Below are positions 51,386 to 61,640 of a stretch of DNA of 64,000 bases, one piece after another. The position numbers and the translations under genes are program-made. Within the stretch, counting starts at the first letter, position 1. Every line of letters starts with the position of its first letter. The DNA lies in NCBI GenBank assembly GCA_947623455.1, contig OX392529.1, forward strand, positions 2,294,001 to 2,358,000, in the 5' to 3' direction. Under the pieces are notes generated by a model. The model was not told where the DNA came from. It worked only from the letters and a program-made list of their open reading frames with translations, and made no database searches. Origin of the DNA: Mimachlamys varia (lineage: Eukaryota; Mollusca; Bivalvia; Pectinida; Pectinidae).

Positions 51386-52030
51386 TAATCTAGCCAGTAA
51401 TGTTCACTAATTTAAACATCAAGTACCGCTCTTCAAATAAATTGTCTAAACAAAAACTGTAAGAAATTTAATTTCTGTGTTCAAACAAATTTGTTCAAAT
51501 AGGTACAAGCACAAATTAAAGACGTACCACAAACTGCTGTTACCGATCACTCCGGTGTACTGTTGAGTAATGCTATTTTCCAATCACCAACCATGAAACT
51601 TTTTTTAATTCCATGCAGGAGAAGTTCATTGTCGATTATCCATCAATTATGGACACAGAAATGTCAATTTGTCCTTGCCATCATATTTGAGAATTGGAGA
51701 GTTGTCGAGCTGTTATCTGGGACTGACACCGGTTTGATAGCTCTGCTATGGTGAAACCTATCCTACTGTCCCTAAATAGCCTGCTAACAGGTAACGGTAT
51801 TACAGGAGTCACAAACAGCTTACCTGTGTACATACACAGGTCATTTGTACTTACAAACCTTGGATTAATGTCCCATTGATTTTCCTACAGTCATTCTCCC
51901 ATACAGATCACCAGAACATGCAACAAGGGTTTCCATTCCAGTTATTTGTCGTCCTGTGGGATTAACAAATACTTTCAAAGAATTTTCCTGTCCTTGGTAT
52001 AATACTCTGAGAACTCAAACTGCCACACTC
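51386..52030. other. unique spacer
   Basis: Single-copy AT-rich sequence. A 63-codon plus frame (51563-51754) has no domain features and is not called. Confidence 0.5.
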
Positions 52031-52470
52031 TCTAACGTACAGGTAAAAGTTGGACAGGTGAGTGTTTACAGCTCCCTAACAATCTGGTATCCAAAACTAC
52101 CAAACTGTCCGACATACAGGTAAAAGTTGGACAGGTGAGTGTCTAAAGCTCCCTTACACTCTGATGTACAGGTAAAAATTGGACAGGTGAGTGTCCAAAG
52201 CTCCCTTACACTCTGATGTACAGGTAAAAATTGAACAGGTGAGTGTCCAAAGCTCCCTTACACTCTGATGTACAGGTAAAAGTTGGACAGGTAAGTGTTC
52301 AAAGCTCCCGATCACTCTGATGTACAGGTAAAAGTTGGACAGGTAAGTGTTCGAAGCTGCTGATCACTCTGATGTACAGGTAACAGTTGGACAGGTGAGT
52401 GTCAGAAGCTCCTGATCACTCTGATGTACAGGTAAAAGTTGGACAGGTGAGTGTCAGAAGCTCCCTAATT
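52031..52470. repeat. 52-bp minisatellite with consensus splice-donor sequence
   Basis: About eight copies of GATGTACAGGTAAAAGTTGG plus ACAGGTGAGTGTCCAAAGCT and CCCTTACACTCT-like sequence. Each unit has ACAGGTAAAA and ACAGGTGAGT or ACAGGTAAGT. The last two match the metazoan 5' splice site consensus (CAG|GTRAGT) on the plus strand. Confidence 0.92.
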
Positions 52471-53024
52471 TGTGAGTGTTGACTGGGGTGGTAGTTACTA
52501 AGACCTGTAGATCATTGTTGTCAGCAGTCTAATATACTATCAAACTGATGCCTGATAAAGTCTCCAAATATATCAACTATCTCCATGTACATTTGTCCAA
52601 TATTAAAAATATAATAAAACTTGGTGAAATGTTAGTCTCGTCTCGGTTTTCATCGTTCAGTAATCACGAAATCTCCTCAATCTGTTACGTTTAACATTTC
52701 TTTGCTCTCTGGCAGGATTTCAATTACTTTAAACACAGACAAAGTCTCAGTGAAAATATCCTCCCGGTTAATGGTTACAGGGTTTATCAGAAAATCACTT
52801 ACAATCGTGTGTTCAATACACTGCCATTTTTCTGTGACTATGATAAGTCGTCACAACAACTGTTGATACGTCCACCACACCGAATGTCTGTACAACCCAT
52901 ATCTGATTAGCTGTATGCACCGTTAATTTGAAATCGGCGGAGGATTTAATATCTGACACAAGTTAACCCAGGTGTCTGTTTCCACTGACAGCCTGGCCTA
53001 GCAATTTGACACAATCAATATAGG
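52471..53024. other. unique spacer
   Basis: Single-copy sequence between the 52-bp array and the TATA-like palindrome. No supported gene. Confidence 0.45.
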
Positions 53025-53043
53025 TATAAAAGGGCGCTTTATA
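53025..53043. promoter_or_regulatory. palindromic TATA-box pair
   Basis: TATAAAAGGGCGCTTTATA reads TATAAAAG on the plus strand and TATAAAGCG on the minus strand, so both directions carry a TATA consensus with a GC-containing centre. On the plus strand an ATG opens 46 nt after the first T (53071-53220, 49 hydrophobic-rich codons). On the minus strand the next gene is the 336-codon frame about 2.5 kb away. A core promoter is plausible but unproven. Confidence 0.35.
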
Positions 53044-53220
53044 CCCGACTCCAAATCTATCGTTACGTTTATGGTGTATAAATCTTCCTACACAATAGTA
53101 CTATTCACCCACTTTAGCCCTTGGATTAGCTTTGTTTTTACTCACAAATTAGTTTTTCTTTATTTGACATGGAATGTCTTGTACAGAATGGACTGTTTTC
53201 TCAGCGTTGACATCAGATAG

Positions 53221-53449
53221 CTTTGACTGTGGAGGAGGCAGGCTTAAGGGATTGCAAATCAATCAGTATGTTACAGTATTTCTCCTAGATCATTCAGATA
53301 TACTCCAGACAGAGACACCCTAGAGTGCCTGCTCTCGAAACTCTTATAAATGATACTAAAGTTTTGGAAACATGATTGTGCACTTAAAGCAGAAGTGTTT
53401 AACTTATGTTTTCTTCACAGACTTATAGACCTCAATAAACATGTCTGTT
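53221..53449. other. unique spacer
   Basis: Single-copy sequence before the 32-bp array. No feature supported. Confidence 0.45.
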
Positions 53450-54222
53450 ACAATGTAAGTGTATATTGGATAGTTTCAGACACTCAAGTTTGAAATACTG
53501 GACAGTTTCAGACACTCAAGTTTGAAATACTGGACAGTTTCAGACACTCAAGTTTGAAATACTGGACAGTTTCAGACACTCAAGTTTGAAATACTGGACA
53601 GTTTCAGACACTCAAGTTTGAAATACTGGACAGTTTCAGACACTCAAGTTTGAAATACTGGACAGTTCAGACACTCAAGTTTGAAATACTGGACAGTTTC
53701 AGACACTCAAGTTTGAAATACTGGACAGTTTCAGACACTCATGTTTGAAATACTGGACAGTTTCAGGCACTCAAGTTTGAAATACTGGACAGTTTCAGAC
53801 ACTTAAGTTTGAAATACTGGTGACACTCATGCAAGTTTGAAATACTGGATAGATTCAGACACTCAAATTTGAAATACTGCATAGTTTCAGACACTCAAAT
53901 TTGATATACTGGATAGTTTCAGACACTTAAATTTTATATATTGGATAGTTTCAGACACTCAAATTAGATATACTGGATAGTTTCAGACACTTAAATTTTA
54001 TATACTGGATAGTTTCAGACACTCAAATTAGATATACTGGATAGTTTCAGACACTCCAGGTTTAAAATACTGGACATATTCAGACACACAAGTTTGACAT
54101 ACTGCATAGTTTCAACTACCCTATAGCAATTTTTTTTTAAATAATAGACATTTTCAGACACTCAATTTAAACATATTGTACAGTTTCAGACACCAAAGTT
54201 TGAAATACTGGACAGTTTCAGA
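53450..54222. repeat. 32-bp minisatellite, about 24 copies
   Basis: The unit is TACTGGACAGTTTCAGACAC plus TCAAGTTTGAAA, 32 bp. It is very regular up to about 53810. The right half is strongly diverged (GATAGTTTC, AAATTTTATATA, AAATTAGATA), so the array has one young and one old end. Confidence 0.93.
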
Positions 54223-54870
54223 CATAGAATTAAAATTAAAACAGAATTTAAGATAGAATATTATGAAATACAATATTGCACTCATTTTGAAAGAAAACTG
54301 GAAGGTCAATGTATACATGTACATATTTGTATTTCAAATGAGCTCTTTCTTTCTTTATGTCAATAAAACACATTCCCTTTTAATACCAAACCTGGCGATT
54401 TGTCTACTGTGTATACCTATTGTTACCTATGTATGGACAAAACAACGGTTAAACCCTGGACATTTAATAACTCTCAATGACAAACTCCAGTCAGCCTATA
54501 ACAACTGTCCACTACTGAGCTCCGAGTCTGACATTCATATAAACCTCGGATATGACCCGCGGTGACGGCATTTAAATTACAACTGAGTAAAATCAACTGG
54601 CAGGTGTCCACATGTATGTCCATTATCATGGCACCATTCGGGTATAACACAAACCGTTCTATCAGAAAGCAAACAAGCAATGGACATTCCAGTCTCAACA
54701 AACATTCAACTATATCACAAGGTTCAATGTCATTCAGAACTACCAGTTAACCTTTAAGACAGATAAATCTATATTTTTTTCCATTTTATCTCACTAAGTA
54801 GTCTCAGCCATATCATGCTATAAAAGTCATCAGAACCTTGATAACTATGTGCTGTATGTAGATTTCAAAG
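54223..54870. other. unique spacer
   Basis: Single-copy sequence. Overlapping frames on both strands (100 codons plus, 75 codons minus) show no domain or codon signature, and neither is called a gene. Confidence 0.45.
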
Positions 54871-55332
54871 CTTTGAACTTGTCCATGTATTGTGGGATAA
54901 CTTTTTCTGAACTTGTCCATGTATTGTGGGTAACTATTTCTGAGCTTGTCCATGTATTGTGGGATAACTATTTCTGAGCTTGTCCATGTATTGTGGGATA
55001 ACTATTTCTGAGCTTGTCCATGTATTGTGGGATAACTATTTCTGAGCTTGTCCATGTATTGTGGGATAACTATTTCTGAGCTTGTCCATGTATTGTGGGA
55101 TAACTATTTCTGAGCTTGTCCATGTATTGTGGGATAACCATTTCTGAGCTTGTCCATGTATTGTGGGATAACTATTTCTGAGCTTGTCCATGTATTGTGG
55201 GATAACTATTTCTGAACTTGTCCATGTATTGTGGGTAACTATTTCTGAGCTTGTCCACGTATTGTGGGATAACCATTTCTGAACTTGTTCATGTATTGGT
55301 GGATAACCATTTCTGAACTTGTTCATGTATTT
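54871..55332. repeat. 34-bp minisatellite, about 13 copies
   Basis: The unit is GAGCTTGTCCATGTATTGTG plus GGATAACTATTTCT, 34 bp. One-base-shorter units (GGGTAAC) occur at both ends. Copies are highly similar in the middle. Confidence 0.93.
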
Positions 55333-55558
55333 TGAGTCACTAAGACTTTTAACCTGTTTAGTGTCAGTTCAGTATTCTTGCAGTGTCCGTTTAGTATTTC
55401 TTTCAGTGTTAATTCAGTGTTCATTAAGAATTGCTTAATGCTATTGTAATATATAATAACACAAATTCTAATCTTCGTAATCATATTGAATAATTTCAGT
55501 CCTACAAATATAATGTTAGTCTCCCATGTATATTGAAAACTGTTGGGAGGACTTACTC
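55333..55558. other. unique spacer
   Basis: AT-rich single-copy sequence, apart from a few short CAGTGT(T/C)-containing near-repeats. No gene. Confidence 0.45.
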
Positions 55559-57180
55559 TGCTAGTCCTAACTGACTAGGACTAGTATCCCGCCTCCCACT
55601 AGTCTTAACTGACATGGAGTTTGTTTGACTATAACTAGGACTACCCGCCTCCCACTAGTCCTACCTGATGTGGAGTTTGTTTGGCTATAACTAGGACTTC
55701 TACCCCCCCCCCCCCACTAGTCCTACCTGATGTGGAGTTTGTTTGGCTATAACTAGGACTTCTAACCCCCCCCCCACTAGTCCTACCTGATGTGGAGTTT
55801 GTTTGGCTATAACTAGGACTACCCCCCTCCCACTAGTCCTACCTGATGTGGAGTTTGTTTGGCTATAACTAGGACTACCCCCCTCCCACTAGTCCTACCT
55901 GATGTGGAGTTTGTTTGGCTATAACTAGGACTTCTACCCCCCCCACTAGTCCTACCTGATGTGGAGTTTGTTTGACTATAACTAGGACTTCTACCCCCCC
56001 CCCCCCCCCACTAGTCCTACCTGATGTGGAGTTTGTTTGACTATAACTAGGACTACCCCCCCCCCACTAGTCCTACCTGATGTGGAGTTTGTTTGGCTAT
56101 AACTAGGACTACTACCCCCCCCCCCCACTAGTCCTACCTGATGTGGAGTTTGTTTGGCTATAACTAGGACTACTACCCCCCCCCCCCCCCCCACTAGTCC
56201 TACCTGATGTGGAGTTTGTTTGACTATAACTAGGACTTCTAACCCCCCCCCCCCCCCACTAGTCCTACCTGATGTGGAGTTTGTTTGGCTATAACTAGGA
56301 CTACTACCCCCCCCCCCCCACTAGTCCTACCTGATGTGGAGTTTGTTTGACTATAACTAGGACTTCTAACCCCCCCCCCCCCACTAGTCCTACCTGATGT
56401 GGAGTTTGTTTGGCTATAACTAGGACTTCTAACCCCCCCCCCCCCCCCCCACTAGTCCTACCTGATGTGGAGTTTGTTTGGCTATAACTAGGACTACTAC
56501 CCCCCCCCCCCACTAGTCCTACCTGATGTGGAGTTTGTTTGACTATAACTAGGACTTCTAACCCCACCCCCCCCCCCCCCACTAGTCCTACCTGACGTGG
56601 AGTTTGTTTGGCTATAACTAGGACTACTACCCCCCCCACTAGTCCTACCTGACGTGGAGTTTGTTTGGCTATAACTAGGACTACTACCCCCCCACCCCCC
56701 CCACTAGTCCTACCTGATGTGGAGTTTGTTTGGCTATAACTAGGACTACTACCCCCCTCCCACTAGTCCTACCTGATGTGGAGTTTGTTTGGCTATAACT
56801 AGGACTACTAGTCCTACCTGATGTGGAGTTTGTTTGGCTATAACTAGGACTACTAGTCCTACCTGATGTGGAGTTTGTTTGGCTATAACTAGGACTACTA
56901 GTCCTACCTGATGTGGAGTTTGTTTGGCTATAACTAGGACTACTACCCCCCTCCCACCAGTCCTACCTGACGTGGAGTTTGTTTGGCTATAACTAGGACT
57001 ACTACCCCCCTCCCACCAGTCCTACCTGATGTGGAGTTTGTTTGGCTATAACTAGGACTACTACCCCCCTCCCACCAGTCCTACCTGATGTGGAGTTTGT
57101 TTGGCTATAACTAGGACTACCCCCCTCCCACTAGTCCTACCTGATGTGGAGTTTGTTTGGCTATAACTAGGACTACTACC
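55559..57180. repeat. minisatellite with variable poly-C tract, about 25 copies
   Basis: The unit is CTAGTCCTACCTGATGTGGA plus GTTTGTTTGGCTATAACTAG and GACTACTAC, followed by a C run. The non-C part is constant. The C run ranges from short CCCCCTCCC forms to 17 C (about 56176-56192) and 18 C (about 56433-56450). A few units near 56800-56940 have lost the C run entirely, giving GGACTACTAGTCC. Confidence 0.95.
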
Positions 57181-57734
57181 TTCTCCAATAGCACTCACAT
57201 GCTGGTCATTGATTCTAATCCATTCACATGCTGGTCATTGATTCTAATCCATTTACAAGGATATCTACTTCATACAGAACATAAATCAATCCATCTTTTT
57301 TTAAATGTATTCATCAATCGTCCTTAGACACCCTTATTTACAAATGGTTTCAATGGAGAATAAAGCCAGATGAATTTTCTATTGATCATTGTATGCAGTT
57401 TACTAGTTATATATATGGCCTGAATGAAATACAGAAATCTATGTGCAGTATCGAGATATATATGCCATTGAACAGTTTAATCACTGGTGGATTTTACCGA
57501 TCAATGTCCAATGTGAGTTATCAATGACAACAAGCCAACTGTCTAGTATTCTGGATCAGGAAACTTGTGATAGATAGGTTGTTCTATATAATAAAACACT
57601 TAACACATCCATAAAGAAGAATGTAGAAGTATGGTAGCTTTTCTGATAGAGATGTTGAGTAGTTAAAATGTCAGAAATTCTAAACACTTCTGGGTCCTTC
57701 AACAACGGAATCCTGTGTACCCTCCAAAATAACA
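57181..57734. other. unique spacer
   Basis: Single-copy AT-rich sequence. An 80-codon plus frame (57285-57527) is open but lacks a start near its beginning and any recognisable domain. A repeated ACATGCTGGTCATTGATTCT pair occurs at the left edge. Confidence 0.45.
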
Positions 57735-59862
57735 CGGGACACTATATCTCACCTGACATTATATCTCACACCTGATATTATATCTCACACCTGACATTAT
57801 ATCTCACACCTGATATTATATCTCACACCGGACATTATATCTCACACCTGATATTATATCTCACACCGGACATTATATCTCACACCAGACATTATATCTC
57901 ACACTGGACATTATATCTCACACCTGACATTATATCTCACACCGGACATTATATCTCACACCTGACATTATATCTCACATCTGACATTATATCTTACACC
58001 TGATATTATATCTAACACCTGATATTATATCTCACACCTGACATTATATCTCACACCTGACATTATATCTCACACCGGACATTATATCTCACACCTGACA
58101 TTATATCTCACACCAGACATTATATCTCACACCAGACATTATATCTCACACCGGACATTATATCTCACACCGGACATTATATATCACACCTGACATTATA
58201 TCTCACACCTGACATTATATCTCACACCTGACATTATATCTCACACCTGACATTATATCTCACACCAGACATTATATCTCACACCGGACATTATATATCA
58301 CACCTGACATTATATCTCACACCGGACATTATATCTCACAACTGACATTATATCTCACACCAGATATTATATCTCACACCTGACACTATATCTCACACCT
58401 GACATTATATCTCACACCGGACATTATATCTCACACCGGACATTATATCTCACACCTGACATTATATCTCACACCTGACATTATATCTCACACCTGACAT
58501 TATATCTCACACCGGACATTATATCTCTAACCGGACATTTTATCTCACACCTGACATTATATCTCACACCTGACATTATATCTCACACCGGACATTATAT
58601 CTCTAACCGGACATTATATCTCACACCGGACATTTTATCTCACACCTGACATTATATCTCACACCAGACATTATATCTCACACCTGACATTATATCTCAC
58701 ACCGGACATTTTATCTCACACCGGACATTATATCTCACACCGGACATTATATCTCACACCTGACATTATATCTCACACCTGACATTATATCTCACACCAG
58801 ACATTATATCTCACACCTGACATTATATCTCACACCGGACATTATATCTCACACCAGACATTATATCTCACACCAGACATTATATCTCACACCTGACATT
58901 ATATCTCACACCTGACATTGTATCTCACACCGGACATTATATCTCACACCGGACATTATATCTCACACCTGACATTATATCTCACACCTGACTTTATATC
59001 TCACACCTGACATTATATCTCACACCGGACATTATATCTCACACCGGACATTTTATCTCACACCTGACATTATATCTCACACCGGACATTATATCTCACA
59101 CCGGACATTATATCTCACACCAGACATTATATCTCACACCAGACATTATATCTCACACCTGACATTATATCTCACACCTGACATTGTATCTCACACCGGA
59201 CATTATATCTCACACCGGACATTATATCTCACACCTGACATTATATCTCACACCTGACTTTATATCTCACACCTGACATTATATCTCACACCGGACATTA
59301 TATCTCACACCGGACATTTTATCTCACACCTGACATTATATCTCACACCGGACATTATATCTCACACCGGACATTATATCTCACACCAGACATTATATCT
59401 CACACCAGACATTATATCTCACACCTGACATTATATCTCACACCGGACATTATATCTCACACCTGACATTATATCTCGCACCTGACATAATATCTCACAC
59501 CTGACATTATATCATACACCTGACATTATATCTCGCACCTGGCACTATCTCTCACACCTGACATTATATCTCACACCTGACATTATATCTCACATCATAC
59601 ATTATATCTCACACCTGACATTATATCTCACACCTGACATTATATATCGCACCTGACATCATATCTCACACCTGACATTATATCTCACACCTGACACTAT
59701 ATCTCACACCGTACATTATATCTCACACCAGACATTATATCTCACACCTGATATTATATCTCACACCTGACATTTTATCTCACACCAGACATTATATCTC
59801 ACACCTGACATTATATCACACACCTGACATTATATCTCACACCTGACATTATATCTCACCCC
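57735..59862. repeat. 19-bp minisatellite, about 112 copies
   Basis: The unit is ACCTGACATTATATCTCAC, 19 bp, with ACCGGACATT and ACCAGACATT variants. On the minus strand CAGGTGTGAG gives a donor-like CAG|GTGTGAG. A segment of about 310 bp containing the rarer TGACATTGTATC and TGACTTTATATC variants is duplicated (near 58900 and 59175). Confidence 0.95.
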
Positions 59863-59871
59863 TACTGTTGT

Positions 59872-60330
59872 TCAGTTATTGAGACAAAGTTTATTTTTAA
59901 GATTTTAACATATTTGACCCCTGTGACCTTAAAAGTAGGTCAAGGTAATTTATTTTAACAACTTGGTAGCCCTTCATCCCAACATTCTACAGGGCAAATA
60001 TTAGTACTCAGGCCCCAAGATCATGAAACAATCTGAAGTCTAAAGTTTGGACTTAGCCAATCACAAATAACGTTACAAAAAGTAACCTCATACCTGATTG
60101 GTTAAGCACAAACTTAAGTCTAAGATTGTTTCATGATCTCGGGGCCTTGACTTTTCCATTATTGAGACAAAGTCTCTTAAAGACTTTAACATATTTGACC
60201 CCAGTGACCTTGAAAGTAGGTCAAGGTCATTGATGTGAGAAAACTTTGTAGCACTCTATCCCAGGTACCTACTGGCGAATTCTCAGCATCCTGGGCCTTT
60301 TGGTTATTGAGAAGAAAATTGTTAAAGGAA
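59872..60330. mobile_element. tandem dispersed repeat (TTTGACCCC...AGTAGGTCAAGG family)
   Basis: Two copies, each about 146-150 bp, begin TTATTGAGACAAAGT at about 59874 and 60159, and a third start is at 60304. Each contains ACATATTTGACCCC, GTGACCTT and AGTAGGTCAAGG. The first copy is interrupted by the MITE at 60011-60146; with that removed its length matches the second copy. The family resembles dispersed repeats that I associate with bivalves. Confidence 0.65.
60011..60146. mobile_element. foldback MITE, 136 bp
   Basis: GGCCCCAAGATCATGAAACA at the left end is matched in inverted orientation by TGTTTCATGATCTCGGGGCC at the right end, with the arm extending inwards through AATCTGAAGTC and its counterpart. 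The interior continues the palindrome (CCAATCA with TGATTGG, GTTAC with GTAAC). It has no coding capacity. It sits inside one unit of the surrounding dispersed repeat. The exact target duplication is unclear because GGCC may belong to either. Confidence 0.82.
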
Positions 60331-60559
60331 AAGTTTACAGATGGCTCACAGCGCACGGTGGACAACGATGGTTAGATGACCTAAAAACAGCTGCAGTTGT
60401 ACCTTACCAGGTACAAGTGTAAAAAGTAGCAGAATCAGGAAGTTCTAGTTATTGGGACAAAGTGGAGATGAATCTCGAAAGGAGTATATTAGCTCAACAC
60501 TGATCATTTGTCACAACAAAAAGTGAAACATATTGACCTACAGACCAAGGTATTTGTGA
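60331..60559. other. unique spacer
   Basis: Probably the remainder of the dispersed repeat (CACGGTGGACAACGATGG resembles its usual tail) followed by single-copy DNA. No gene. Confidence 0.4.
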
Positions 60560-61335
60560 TGAAATGTTGTAGATCTCAAAGCAGATACATGCATACACAA
60601 AGGTATCTGATGAAATGTAACTGACCTAGGGAGCAGCTGGAATTTGTGATGAAATGTAATTCTCCTAGGGAGCTTGAGGATTTGTTATGAAATGTAATTG
60701 ATCTAGGGAGCTGGAGGAATCTGAAATGAAATTTAATTGACCAAGGGAGCTGAAGGAATCTGTGATGAAATGTGATTGACCTAAGGAGTGGGTGGAATCT
60801 GTGATGAAATGTGATTGACCTAAGGAACTGGTGGAATCTGTGATGAAATGTGATTGACCTAGGGAGCTGGTGGAATCTGTGATGAAATGCGATTTGACCT
60901 AGGGAGCTGGTGGAATCTGTTATGAAATGTGATTGACCTAGGGAGCTGGTGGAATCTGTGATGAAATGTGATTGACCTAAGGAGCTGGTGGAATCTGTGA
61001 TGAAATGTGATTGACCTAAGGAGCTGGTGGAATCTGTGATGAAATGCGATTGACCTAGGGAGCTGGTGGAATCTGTGATGAAATGTGATTGACCTAAGGA
61101 GCTGGTGGAATCTGTGATGAAATGTGATTGACCTAAGGAGCTGGTGGAATCTGTGATGAAATGTGATTGACCTAAGGAGCTGGTGGAATCTGTGATGAAA
61201 TGCGATTGACCTAGGGACCCTAGCTAGTGGAATCTGTGATGAAATGTGATTGACCTAGGGAGCTGGTGGAATCTGTGATGAAATGTGATTGACCTAGGGA
61301 GCTGGTGGAATCTGTGATGAAATGCGATTGATCTT
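60560..61335. repeat. 39-bp minisatellite, about 20 copies
   Basis: The unit is TGGAATCTGTGATGAAATGT plus GATTGACCTAAGGAGCTGG, 39 bp. The left copies are diverged and the right copies nearly identical, apart from an insertion near 61212. Confidence 0.93.
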
Positions 61336-61640
61336 GACAGGAATGTTAAATCTGTCAGTGTTGTCACTGCTGTTAGAGCCTGGGTATTGAACATATGTAA
61401 CAAGCCAGTAATTGATTCCTATACAAACGTGACATTACTACTCTTTATCGGCCAGTCTGTGATCGCTGGCCAACTACACAGATACAATAGCCATACAATC
61501 AATGTGTGAGCTATTTACATACCAGGGCAAACACCTCTTCAATAAAATACCTTCAATTTACCCTTTACTGACAATCAAATGGCAATGTTTACCTGTTGAA
61601 GGCCATAGTAATAGAGGCACTAGAGACCATTCAAAAGGGA
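61336..61640. other. unique spacer
   Basis: Single-copy sequence between the 39-bp and 67-bp arrays. A plus frame from 61502 runs into the array and is not supported as a gene. Confidence 0.45.

Noticed and set aside
54263..54701. Overlapping 100-codon plus and 75-codon minus frames
   Set aside because: Both strands are open by chance in single-copy DNA. There are no recognisable motifs or splice structure.
57285..57527. 80-codon plus-strand open frame in a unique spacer
   Set aside because: It has no early start codon, no domain and AT-driven composition. It could be an exon, but nothing supports that.
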